DNA of 64,000 bases, taken from contig NZ_CP107968.1 in NCBI RefSeq assembly GCF_036084755.1, positions 930,001-994,000 of the forward strand. Reading direction: 5' to 3'. Shown here one piece after another: positions 7,682 to 15,371 of this stretch. Numbering within the stretch: position 1 is the first letter of the stretch; each line of letters begins with the position of its first letter. A model generated the notes under the pieces. That model was not told where the DNA came from and did no database searches. It saw only the letters and a list, made by a program, of their open reading frames with translations. A program made the position numbers and the translations under genes. Source of the DNA: Streptomyces sp. NBC_00370 (GTDB lineage Bacteria > Actinomycetota > Actinomycetes > Streptomycetales > Streptomycetaceae).

Positions 7682-8794
7682 TCAGTAGCGCAGGACCGCG
7701 GCGATCCCGTCGTACCCGGCAAGCTCCTCGTCGGGCAGGAACACCACTTCGGCGCCGCCGTCCAGCGCGGTCTCCACCAGCTCGTCCACGATGTCCTCGC
7801 GCACGTCGGGGCTGTTGACCATGGACGCGTCGACGGGGATCAGATGTCCTTCGGTCACCCGGACGGTGAGCTGGTGGTGCTCCTCGACGGCGACCAGCTC
7901 GGCCCGCTTCTCCCGTACCGACTCCCACACCTCGTCGAGCCCGGCGGCGAAGGTGCGGCGGCTCTTGGCCGCGTCGAGGCGGCTCAGCACCTCCTCCTTC
8001 TCGCGCCGGGCGTACTCCTCGACGACGGGCTGGAGTTCCTTCAGCAGGACGGGCGCGGGGCCTTCGGTGAGTCCGCCCTTGACGAGCCGCCCGACCGCGT
8101 TGTGGGTGGCGGCGCCGCCCGCCTGTTCCAGCAGAGCGAGCGCGGGCGCGAGCCCGACCAGATGCAGCGGCCGTGGCCTGCGGGCGAGGACGGCGCCCAT
8201 CGTCTGGTCGACCGAGCGCAGGAAGCGGCGGGTCTCCTCGTCCTGGAACGTGCTGGGCGTGTCACCGATCCGTTCCTGCCGCTCGGGGTCCCAGCTCTCC
8301 GGCTCGGGAGACATCGGGAAGCCGTCGTGCAGGTGCTCGTGCAGGGACGTGCCGGAGCCGCTCCACAGCGTCGCGCGGTCGGCAGCGATGCCCAGCACCC
8401 AGTACGGGCGGGACTGCGCGGTGGCGGCCACCAGATTCTCGGTGACGTAGGTGTCGCTGAGGACGACCCGCTCGGGCACGTCACGCGGCAGGTACCAGAC
8501 CCGGTACTCGTCGGCGTCCGCGAGGATCAGCAGGCCGTCGAGAGCACTGCGCAGATCCACCTCGGCCACCGCCCGGGTCAGCTGCTGCCTGACCGCGAGC
8601 CTGGCGGCCTTCGACACCTGTGGGTCCGCCTCCAGCCGCTGTCCGGCTTCGGCGAGGAGATTACGCAGCCGTACCGCGTCCTGGTCGTGCCCCGGCTCCC
8701 GCCGGTGCGTGGGCATCGTCAGGGACACGGCCGGGTAGGGGCGCGGTGTGCGCAGTTCGCGCAGGATGTCGGGCGTCAGACTGTTGCTGTCCAT
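7682..8794 (-). CDS. baeRF-family (bacterial release-factor-like) protein
   Basis: The 370-residue protein resembles bacterial relatives of archaeo-eukaryotic release factor eRF1 domain 2/3 (baeRF families). It opens with LRTPRPYPAVSLTMPTHR, a typical start, has ADADEYRVWYLPRDVPERV in the first domain, and a central segment (RRPRPLHLVGLAPALALLEQ) typical of the eRF1-like fold. The C-terminal part carries an L7Ae-like pattern (VDELVETALDGGAEVVFLP). The family has been proposed to act on stalled ribosomes or in stress, but its activity is not established. The ATG at 8794 is the only sensible start. It is convergent with the amidase gene. Confidence 0.65.
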   Translation of the reverse strand: MDSNSLTPDILRELRTPRPYPAVSLTMPTHRREPGHDQDAVRLRNLLAEAGQRLEADPQVSKAARLAVRQQLTRAVAEVDLRSALDGLLILADADEYRVWYLPRDVPERVVLSDTYVTENLVAATAQSRPYWVLGIAADRATLWSGSGTSLHEHLHDGFPMSPEPESWDPERQERIGDTPSTFQDEETRRFLRSVDQTMGAVLARRPRPLHLVGLAPALALLEQAGGAATHNAVGRLVKGGLTEGPAPVLLKELQPVVEEYARREKEEVLSRLDAAKSRRTFAAGLDEVWESVREKRAELVAVEEHHQLTVRVTEGHLIPVDASMVNSPDVREDIVDELVETALDGGAEVVFLPDEELAGYDGIAAVLRY

Positions 8795-8883
8795 ACTGAC
8801 CCTTCACTCGGTCGTGCATCCATCTTGCGCGATGGTGACCGGTTCCGCAGGGGGACAGCGGGCAGACAACCCGGACGGGTTCC

Positions 8884-9384
8884 TCAGCCCTGCTGGAACA
8901 GCTCGGCGGGCAGGGGCTTCAGCAGGGCGTACAGGTCGTCGGTGATCGGCCGGTCCCAGCTGGCGATGGTGACGAGCACATTGTCGCTGCGGTCGAACTG
9001 CACGCAGGAGATTCGGCTTTCCGAGAGCTTGAGGCGGCGCACGATCAGCAGGTTGTCGCCCTGCATCACCGGCATGTCCTCGGCGCCGACCACCTCGACC
9101 GGCTCCTCGTTCTCCAGGGCGAGCAGCAGCTGGGCCACCTCGAAGGGGACCTGGCCCTCCTCGATGTCCCTGGCCTGGGAGCCCTCCGGCAGATTCCCGA
9201 TGATCATCGCGGGACCCCGGCCGCCGAACAGGTCGTAGCGCAGGAACACGCCCTGACAGCTGCCGTCGGGGGCGGGCAGCAGCCCGGCGCCGAGGTTGCC
9301 GGGCCAGTCACCCGGGTCCATGGCCAGGACGTCGAAGTCCGGGCCAGCGGGTGTGGCGGCGCTGCGGCGGCGGAGAAAGGACAT
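8884..9384 (-). CDS. Conserved hypothetical protein (166 aa)
   Basis: I do not recognise a named family. The start at ATG 9384 (MSFLRRRSAATPAG) is favoured by GTGGG just upstream; longer in-frame starts run into the neighbouring gene's control region. The sequence is acidic and soluble, with FDVLAMDPGDWPGNLGAGLL, a YDLFGGRGPAMIIGNLPEG turn-rich core, and ISCVQFDRSDNVLVTIASWD near the end. No membrane segment or signal peptide is seen. It sits 89 bp upstream of baeRF on the same strand and just after the CGNR gene, so read-through is possible. Confidence 0.65.
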   Translation of the reverse strand: MSFLRRRSAATPAGPDFDVLAMDPGDWPGNLGAGLLPAPDGSCQGVFLRYDLFGGRGPAMIIGNLPEGSQARDIEEGQVPFEVAQLLLALENEEPVEVVGAEDMPVMQGDNLLIVRRLKLSESRISCVQFDRSDNVLVTIASWDRPITDDLYALLKPLPAELFQQG

Positions 9385-9434
9385 CCCACTATGGTACGTG
9401 TTCACTCCGCTACACAGGAGCCGGGTCACTGCCC

Positions 9435-10043
9435 TCATTTGGGCCCGGACGTGCGGTGCCGCTCGTGGTGACGGGCGACCCTGGCCCGGTTGCCGCAGGA
9501 CGGTTTGCACCACTCCTGACGGGGGTGTTCCTTGATGAAGTACCGGACACAGCGCGGCGCGTGGCAGGCGCGCAGCCGCTCCCTGTCGGGTCCCGCGAGG
9601 AAGGCGACGGCCGACCGGGCGAGGGTGGCGGCCAGCGCGACCCGTCCCGGCACCGGTGCGGCGGGGTGGGTGACCGCCGAGGGCGGGGCGCCCTGCGGCC
9701 AGTCGAGGCGCGGTACGGCGGGGACGGTCGCCGCCGCCGCGTTGAGCCGGCGCAGCGCCTCGGCCGGCTCCAGCAGCCGCAGCGCGTCGGCGGGGCTCGG
9801 CGCCTCGGGACTGACCGCTCTCGCGAACAGCGCGCGTACGGCGGCCCGCAGCTCCCGTACGGCGGCGAGCGCGTGGTCGTCGGCGGCGAAGGCCGCCACG
9901 TCGAGGTCGCCGGCCAGTTCGTCGCCGTGGTCGTGGACCCAGCGGGTCAGCCCTTGCGGTTCCGAGAGGTCGTCGGCGACCCCGCCGTGTCCGTCGTGCC
10001 GGATGGTGAGGGCGAGATCGAGCGTCAGCTCACGGGCAGCCAT
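9435..10043 (-). CDS. CGNR zinc-finger, ABATE-domain protein (probable transcription factor)
   Basis: The 202-residue protein has the two-part layout of the ABATE/CGNR family: an N-terminal helical stress-sensing domain (ALTIRHDGHGGVADDLSEPQ, LTRWVHDHGDELAGDLD) and a C-terminal zinc finger (RACHAPRCVRYFI, EWCKPSCGNRARVARHHER). Four cysteines in a C-x4-C ... C-x3-C array would bind zinc, and the family is predicted to bind DNA. It is divergent from the decayed PNPOx gene 70 bp away. In intact genomes such regulators often sit opposite a small-molecule enzyme gene, so it may have lost its target here. Confidence 0.82.
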   Translation of the reverse strand: MAARELTLDLALTIRHDGHGGVADDLSEPQGLTRWVHDHGDELAGDLDVAAFAADDHALAAVRELRAAVRALFARAVSPEAPSPADALRLLEPAEALRRLNAAAATVPAVPRLDWPQGAPPSAVTHPAAPVPGRVALAATLARSAVAFLAGPDRERLRACHAPRCVRYFIKEHPRQEWCKPSCGNRARVARHHERHRTSGPK

Positions 10044-10112
10044 GGCCTAATGGTACCTTCCGTTCGAAGCATTAATTTCGCCGAACACGGAGAGTCCTAC
10101 CGAGGGAGACGT

Positions 10113-10650
10113 ATGCCCGGGATGCGGGAGATGCTGCGCGAACTTCCGGTGTTCGCGGGTGAGTTGCCGGAGTTCGATCCGAAGGGCGCGCCTGACGAAC
10201 CGGCCGCCCTCTTCGCCGAGTGGCGTGCGCGGCGCTGACCTTCTCCTGGCAGCCGCGGCCGGGCAGATCCGGGTGCGCGGGCCCGTGACACGCGATCTCG
10301 GTGAAGCGGCAGCCGCCGACTTCCGGGCGCGCTCGGCGCGGGCCGCGAGCGTGCGTGCCAGGCATCGCGAGTCAGACGAGACTGAGCGGGCACGACCCGG
10401 GCCGAGGCGCTGCTGGGCAGGCAGAGCGCGCCGCTCGGCGATCTGGCCGCAGCGGGACGCCGCCGGGGCCGTCGCCGGGGCGCTGAAGCGGATCGAGCGG
10501 CAGCCGGATCTGGTGGCGCCCGGCTGAGCGCTCTACAGCGTGCGGCCGGAATCGGTGGAGTTCTGGCAGGGCGACAGGCAGCGCAACCACACCCGGCTCA
10601 CCCACCGCCGCGCGGGAGGGGACTGGGTGCGGGAGCTGCTGTGGCCCTGA
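10113..10650 (+). pseudogene. Decayed pyridoxamine 5'-phosphate oxidase-family gene
   Basis: Pieces of a PNPOx-type flavoprotein are recognisable in order but in different frames. The ATG at 10113 gives the family N-terminus (MREMLRELPVF, EFDPKGAPDEPAALFAEW), which ends at TGA 10238. A middle piece in another frame reads GQIRVRGPVTRDLGEAAAADF. The last piece has the family C-terminus (RPESVEFWQGDRQRNHTR, then DWVRELLWP, stop at 10650), but its conserved Gly-Trp is interrupted because TGG has become TGA at 10525-10527. The catalytic and FMN-binding middle of roughly 60-70 residues is missing. At least one deletion, a frameshift and a nonsense change are needed, so it cannot make an active enzyme. 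Confidence 0.85.
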
Positions 10651-10677
10651 GCGCCGGGACGGGCCCGGCGGCCGCCG

Positions 10678-10923
10678 TCAGGTGAGGTCGAACTCCCCGT
10701 CGCGCGCGTTGATCACGAAGGCCCGCCACTCGGCCGGGCTGAAGATCAGCGAAGGGCTCTCCGGTCGGCCGCTGTTGCGCATGGCGATGAAGCCTTCGAC
10801 GAACGCGATCTGGACATCGCCCGCCCCCTGACTGCTCGATCGCCAGTCCGCGTTGCTCAGATCGAGGTCCGGCTTGTTCCAGCCCGAAAGCGGCTGGTGG
10901 GTCGTAGTGGTGCTGTCGCCCAC
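10678..10923 (-). CDS. DUF397 domain protein
   Basis: The 81-residue protein starts at GTG 10923, with GGGAGGAG upstream. It shows the DUF397 hallmarks: NADWRSSSQG, VQIAFVEGFIAMRNSGRPE, then SLIFSPAEWRAFVINARDGEFD at the end. DUF397 proteins are small actinobacterial partners of Xre-type regulators (WhiJ/AbaA-like systems) that affect development and antibiotic production. The usual adjacent Xre gene is absent here, so this copy is an orphan. Longer in-frame versions extend into the paaK promoter and are unlikely. Confidence 0.85.
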   Translation of the reverse strand: MGDSTTTTHQPLSGWNKPDLDLSNADWRSSSQGAGDVQIAFVEGFIAMRNSGRPESPSLIFSPAEWRAFVINARDGEFDLT

Positions 10924-11040
10924 GTCGTGCTCCTCCCGCTGCGTCGTCCGGGTCCAGCCTAGCGATCGGGGCCGGTCCCGGACAGGTCGCGGCCCTTGAC
11001 GCTCCCCCCGCGGTGCTGAATAACTGATCCTGGAGTTGTC

Positions 11041-11058
11041 CGACCGAATGATCGGTCG
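11041..11058. promoter_or_regulatory. PaaR-like operator in front of paaK
   Basis: CGACCGA and TCGGTCG form perfect 7-bp arms around ATGA, giving the core ACCGAATGATCGGT. From memory this fits the ACCG-N6-CGGT core of TetR-type PaaR boxes that control phenylacetate genes in actinobacteria. It lies 32 bp before the paaK start, downstream of a possible -35 (TTGACG at 10996-11001). Confidence 0.55.
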
Positions 11059-11089
11059 AGACATTGCCGGACCGACCGGGAGTACGCCC

Positions 11090-12376
11090 ATGACGCCTCT
11101 GCTGGACGCCGCCGAACAGCTCGGCCGGGAGGAGCTGGCCGCCCTCCAGCTGGAGCGGCTGCGCGCGACCCTGCGGCACGCCTACGACAACGTCGGCTTC
11201 TACCGGCAGGCGTTCGACAAGGCGGGACTGCGTCCGGAGGACTGCCGCTCGCTCGCCGACCTGGCGCTCTTCCCCTTCACCGCCAAGGCCGACCTGCGGG
11301 ACAACTACCCCTTCGGGATGTTCGCCGTCGACCAGTCCGAGGTGCGGCGGATCCACGCGTCCAGCGGTACGACGGGCCGGCCGACCGTCGTCGGCTACAC
11401 CCAGCGGGACCTGGACACCTGGGCGGACGTGGTGGCCCGGTCGATCCGCGCGGCCGGCGGCCGGCCCGGGCACAAGGTGCATGTGGCCTACGGCTACGGG
11501 CTGTTCACCGGCGGCCTCGGCGCGCACTACGGCGCGGAGCGGCTCGGCTGTACGGTCATCCCCGCGTCCGGCGGCATGACCGCGCGGCAGGTGCGGCTGA
11601 TCCAGGACTTCCGCCCCGAGATCATCATGGTCACGCCGTCGTACATGCTGACGCTGCTGGACGAGTTCGAGCGCCAGGGCGTCGATCCCCGTGGCACCTC
11701 GCTCCAGGTCGGCATCTTCGGCGCCGAGCCGTGGACGGAGGCGATGCGCCAGGAGATCGAGGAGCGGTTCGCGATCGACGCCGTCGACATCTACGGCCTG
11801 TCGGAGGTGATGGGCCCCGGCGTCGCGCAGGAATGCGTGGAGACCAAGGACGGCCTGCACATCTGGGAAGACCACTTCTATCCGGAGGTCGTCGACCCGT
11901 TCACCGGCGAGGTGCTGCCCGAGGGCGAGGAGGGCGAGCTGGTCTTCACCTCGCTCACCAAAGAGGCGATGCCGGTGATCCGCTACCGCACCCGGGACCT
12001 CACCCGGCTGCTGCCCGGCACCGCGCGCGTCTTCCGCCGGATGGAGAAGGTGACAGGACGCAGCGACGACCTGGTGATTCTGCGCGGGGTGAATCTCTTC
12101 CCCACCCAGATCGAGGAGATCGTGCTGCGCACCCCGGGGGTGGCCCCGCACTTCCAGCTCCGGCTGACCCGCGAGGGCCGGCTGGACGCGCTGACCGTAC
12201 GGGCCGAGGCCCGCGCCGGGACCAGCGGGGAGCAGCGCGCAGCCGCCGCGCTCTCGATCGCTGCGGCCGTCAAGGACGACGTGGGGGTCTCGGTCGGTGT
12301 GGAGATCGTCGATCCCGAGACGCTGGAGCGCTCGGTCGGCAAGTTCAAGCGGATCGTGGATCTCCGGGAGAAGTGA
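11090..12376 (+). CDS. paaK: Phenylacetate-CoA ligase
   Basis: The 428-residue protein is a PaaK-type adenylate-forming ligase that activates phenylacetate with ATP and CoA. Visible motifs are the short N-terminal helix LRATLRHAYDNVGFYRQAF, the ATP-binding loop IHASSGTTGRPTVVGYT, the substrate-site stretch HVAYGYGLFTGGLGAHYGAE, the core motif DIYGLSEVMGPGVAQEC, the hinge MPVIRYRTRDL, and GRSDDLVILRGVNLFPTQIE. The catalytic C-terminal lysine is in SVGKFKRIVDL. Length is normal for the family. ATG 11090 has GGGAG upstream; an earlier in-frame ATG (11036) lies in the operator. No other phenylacetate genes are in the window, so this is a stand-alone copy. Its last 32 bp overlap an opposing ligase remnant. 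Confidence 0.93.
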   Translation: MTPLLDAAEQLGREELAALQLERLRATLRHAYDNVGFYRQAFDKAGLRPEDCRSLADLALFPFTAKADLRDNYPFGMFAVDQSEVRRIHASSGTTGRPTVVGYTQRDLDTWADVVARSIRAAGGRPGHKVHVAYGYGLFTGGLGAHYGAERLGCTVIPASGGMTARQVRLIQDFRPEIIMVTPSYMLTLLDEFERQGVDPRGTSLQVGIFGAEPWTEAMRQEIEERFAIDAVDIYGLSEVMGPGVAQECVETKDGLHIWEDHFYPEVVDPFTGEVLPEGEEGELVFTSLTKEAMPVIRYRTRDLTRLLPGTARVFRRMEKVTGRSDDLVILRGVNLFPTQIEEIVLRTPGVAPHFQLRLTREGRLDALTVRAEARAGTSGEQRAAAALSIAAAVKDDVGVSVGVEIVDPETLERSVGKFKRIVDLREK

Positions 12377-12573
12377 AGCGCTCCCGCAGCTCGCGCTTGA
12401 GGATCTTGCCGCTGGCGTCGCGCGGAAGACTGTCCACGAACACCACCCGCTCGGGCGCCGTGACGTGGGCGAGCCGGTCGCGGGCGTGCGCGACCATGGT
12501 GGTGACCGCCTCGATCCACCGGTCGTCGGGCAGCGCGACGACGTCCGGGCGCGGGACACCGGCCAAGACGCGT
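12345..12573 (-). pseudogene. Remnant of an acyl-CoA synthetase C-terminus
   Basis: The complement encodes about 65 residues matching the extreme C-terminus of AMP-forming acyl-CoA ligases: VLAGVPRPDVVALPDDRW, then APERVVFVDSLPRDASGKIL with the catalytic lysine, and KRELRERF. Nothing of the AMP-binding body precedes it, and no start codon with a ribosome site is present. The reading frame runs on into paaK's 3' end. It is best read as the leftover of a deleted gene, possibly lost when the GGACC-repeat region next to it formed. Confidence 0.75.
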
Positions 12574-12600
12574 AGGGGGTCGTGTCCGCCCGGCCGGTCC

Positions 12601-12632
12601 GGACCGGTCCGGACCGGACCGGACCGGACCGG
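12601..12632. repeat. Tandem GGACC pentamers
   Basis: GGACC/GGTCC pentamers run head to tail for about 32 bp beside the ligase remnant. Two copies of GGGTCGTGTCCGCC (about 12577-12590 and 12708-12720) and two of CGGTCGCTCGCCG flank the area. The rest of 12574-12816 holds no gene that I can see. Confidence 0.6.
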
Positions 12633-12816
12633 TGAGACGGTGCCGGGCACGGTCGCTCGCCGTACCGTCACCACCCGGCGCCGGGCGGCGGGTCGCGACA
12701 CGTACCGGGTCGTGTCCGCCCAATCCCGCCGTGCACGCACGCATCCGCGCCGCCCCGCCGTAACGCCCCGGTCGCTCGCCGCGCGTGGCGTCATTACCTC
12801 TGGCAGCGTGTGGCGC

Positions 12817-13923
12817 ATGACGACGAGCACCTTGATCCGGTCGCTGACCTCCCGGTGGACCGTGTGGGTGCCGCTGGTCGCCGTGATCGCGCTCATCTTC
12901 AGCTGGGGCCGGCATCTCCCCGGCGGCGCCGTCGCCGTCGTCGCCCTCTGCCTCGCCGGGGCCGTACTCGCGGCCGTGCACCACGCCGAGGTGGTCGCCC
13001 ACCGGGTGGGGGAACCGTTCGGCTCGCTGGTCCTCGCCGTCGCCGTCACCGTCATCGAAGTGGCGCTGATCGTCACCCTGATGGTCGACGGCGGCGGCAA
13101 GTCGGCGACCCTCGCCAGGGACACCGTCTTCGCCGCCGTCATGATCACCTGCAACGGCATCCTCGGGCTCTGTCTGCTGATCGGCGCGCTGCGCACCCGG
13201 GTCGCCGTCTTCAACGCCGAGGGCTCGGGCGCCGCGCTCGCGACCGTCGCGACCCTGGCCACCCTCACGCTGGTCTTCCCGACGTTCACCACCAGCAAGC
13301 CGGGCCCCCAGTTCTCCCCCGCGCAACTGGGCTTCGCCGCCGTCGCCTCGCTCGTCATCTACGGGCTGTTCGTCGCCGTACAGACCGTGCGCCACCGCGA
13401 CTACTTCCTGCCCCTCACCCAGGCGGGCGAGGTGCGGGAGGAGGACGCGCACGCGCCCCTGCCCACCCGGCGCGCCACGGGGCTGAGCCTTCTGCTGCTG
13501 CTCGTGGCGCTGATCGCCGTCGTGGGGAACGCCAAGGCGGTGTCACCCACCATCGAGTCGGGCGTCTCGTCCGCCGGGCTGCCGCAGGCCGTCGTCGGCG
13601 TGGTCATCGCGCTGCTGGTGCTGCTGCCCGAGACGCTGGCCGCCGTACGCAACGCCCGCCGCGAGCGCGTCCAGACGAGCATCAACCTGGCCCTCGGGTC
13701 GGCCATCGCCAGTATCGGCCTGACGATCCCGTGCATCGCCCTCGCCACGATCTGGCTCGACGGACCGCTGGTGCTCGGGCTGAACGCCACCCATATGGTG
13801 CTGCTCGCGCTGACCGTCGTCGTGGGCGCCATGACCATCTCGCCCGGCCGGGCGACCCTCCTCCAGGGCGGCGTCCATCTGGGGATCTTCGCCGCCTTCG
13901 TCTTCCTCGCCATCAGCCCTTAG
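12817..13923 (+). CDS. chaA: Ca2+/H+ (Na+/H+) antiporter, ChaA type
   Basis: The 368-residue integral membrane protein has the length and repeated layout of ChaA, a CaCA-superfamily exchanger. About eleven hydrophobic segments are visible. The two alpha repeats that form the ion path are clear: EPFGSLVLAVAVTVIEVALI in the first half, and LPQAVVGVVIALLVLLPE followed by RVQTSINLALGSAIASIG in the second, each with the key glutamate. It should export calcium or sodium against protons. The start ATG 12817 gives MTTSTLIRSLTSRWTVWVPL, a normal beginning; longer in-frame starts run through the repeat region. Its stop overlaps the stop of the convergent MFS gene by 4 bp. Confidence 0.9.
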   Translation: MTTSTLIRSLTSRWTVWVPLVAVIALIFSWGRHLPGGAVAVVALCLAGAVLAAVHHAEVVAHRVGEPFGSLVLAVAVTVIEVALIVTLMVDGGGKSATLARDTVFAAVMITCNGILGLCLLIGALRTRVAVFNAEGSGAALATVATLATLTLVFPTFTTSKPGPQFSPAQLGFAAVASLVIYGLFVAVQTVRHRDYFLPLTQAGEVREEDAHAPLPTRRATGLSLLLLLVALIAVVGNAKAVSPTIESGVSSAGLPQAVVGVVIALLVLLPETLAAVRNARRERVQTSINLALGSAIASIGLTIPCIALATIWLDGPLVLGLNATHMVLLALTVVVGAMTISPGRATLLQGGVHLGIFAAFVFLAISP

Positions 13924-15239
13924 GGCTGCGCCTCGGTGGCCGGGGCCGTCGCCGTCACCGGGGCCGTCGCCGTCGCCGTCGCCGGGGACGGGACCGTGCC
14001 CGCCGGGGCGGGTTCCTGCGGGTGCGGCGCCCGTAGCGTGCGGACCTGCGGGGACAGCAGGGCAGCCGCCGTCGCGAGGACGACCAAGGCCCCGCAGCCG
14101 GCGAGCGCCGTGCCGGTGCCGACGGCGGCGGCGATCGGGCCCGCCACCAGCAGGCCGAGGGGCGCGAAGGCCAGCGACCCGAACAGGTCGTAGGCGCTGA
14201 CCCTGGACAGCGCCTCCTCGCGCACCTCGTGCTGCATGGTCGTGGACCACAGCACCCCGAAGATGTCGTTGGCGACGCCCGCACAGAACATGGCCGCCGC
14301 GATCACCCAGACCGGCGCCGCCGCGCTCAGCAGGAAGATGGGCGCTGCGGCGGGGAACGTGACGAGCACAGCGACCAGGACCGGTCGGCGCACCCGGATC
14401 CGGCTTGCCACCCCGGCGCCCGCGATCATGCCGAGCGCCTGGGCGGCGACGATCACGGACCAGGCGCGGGCTCCGCCCAGGCTGTGCTCGGCGGTCAGCG
14501 GGCCCAGCACGCCGACGTTCGCGTTCATCGCCGCCACGACGACGGCGTACTGCGCGACCACGACCCACAGCCACTGCCGGGAGGCGAACTCGTGCCAGCC
14601 CTCCCGCAGGTCCGCCCAGGTGGTGGTCGCGGCGCGCGGCGGCCGGGCGGCGAGCTTCAGCCCGTTCACCAGCAGCGCGCTGAGCACGAAGGACGCGGCG
14701 TTCAGCGCGAGGGCCCAGCCGGCGCCGACGAAGGCGACCGTCACGCCGGACAGCGCGAGGCCGAGCAGCATGGAGCTGTTCGTCCCGACCCGCAGCAGCG
14801 CGTTCGCCTGCTGGAGCCTGGCGCGGTCGACGACCAGCGGGACGACCCCGGCCATCGCGGGCAGGAACATCGCGGTCGCCGTGCCGGCCAGCACCGCCAG
14901 GGCGCACATGGCCCACAGCGGCGCGTGGCCGGTGAGCACCATCGCGGCCAGTCCGCCGTACGCGGCGACCCCGACGACGTCGGAGAGCACCATCAGCCGG
15001 ACGCGTGACATCCGGTCGGCGATCACCCCGCCGATCAGGATGAACAGCAGCTGCGGCAGTGCCTGGCAGGCGAGAACGAGCGACAGTACCCCGGGGCCGG
15101 CTCCCGGCAGCGCGAGGACGGCGAACGCGAGCGCCACCCGGGCGAACCCGTTGCCGAGCACCGAGATGGTGCGGGCCGAGACCAGGAGCACGAAGGGACG
15201 ATCACGCCAGAGCGAAGCCGCCGGGATGTCAGTTGCCAC
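13920..15239 (-). CDS. MFS transporter (enterobactin-exporter/drug-efflux-like)
   Basis: The 439-residue protein has about twelve membrane helices with a central loop. The N-terminus LWRDRPFVLLVSARTISVLG and the loop after helix 2, GGVIADRMSRVRLMVLSD, match MFS exporters of the EntS/DHA3 group. No substrate can be assigned. The start is GTG 15239; the much longer open frame upstream is antisense to the hydrolase gene and is not coding. The last 45 residues are a low-complexity tail (repeats of Ala-Thr with Val and Pro) derived from a GCCGTCGCCG-type repeat at 13930-13990. It is divergent from the serine hydrolase across 132 bp. Confidence 0.85.
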   Translation of the reverse strand: MATDIPAASLWRDRPFVLLVSARTISVLGNGFARVALAFAVLALPGAGPGVLSLVLACQALPQLLFILIGGVIADRMSRVRLMVLSDVVGVAAYGGLAAMVLTGHAPLWAMCALAVLAGTATAMFLPAMAGVVPLVVDRARLQQANALLRVGTNSSMLLGLALSGVTVAFVGAGWALALNAASFVLSALLVNGLKLAARPPRAATTTWADLREGWHEFASRQWLWVVVAQYAVVVAAMNANVGVLGPLTAEHSLGGARAWSVIVAAQALGMIAGAGVASRIRVRRPVLVAVLVTFPAAAPIFLLSAAAPVWVIAAAMFCAGVANDIFGVLWSTTMQHEVREEALSRVSAYDLFGSLAFAPLGLLVAGPIAAAVGTGTALAGCGALVVLATAAALLSPQVRTLRAPHPQEPAPAGTVPSPATATATAPVTATAPATEAQP

Positions 15240-15317
15240 GGGGAGCCACCCTAGGGCAGGCCCAGGGGCCGGACCGCCCTGCGGCGAGGGAGGGTTGACA
15301 TCGTCCCGGCCCTGCAA

Positions 15318-15357
15318 GAAAGTTTCGCTGTCGATCGTGATCCCGAAAGATACTTTC
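15318..15357. promoter_or_regulatory. Paired GAAA-TTTC inverted repeats upstream of the serine hydrolase
   Basis: GAAAGTTTC (15318-15326) and GAAAGATACTTTC (15345-15357) are two palindromes with centres 29 bp apart, just before the hydrolase start at 15372. The second overlaps the region where the ribosome site begins. They may be sites for an RpiR/MurR- or GntR-type regulator that senses wall fragments; that is inference. Confidence 0.5.
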
Positions 15358-15371
15358 AGGGAGGGTGCCCC

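Noticed and set aside
10598..12559. 653-residue minus-strand frame over paaK
   Set aside because: It is antisense to paaK and lacks any family motif.
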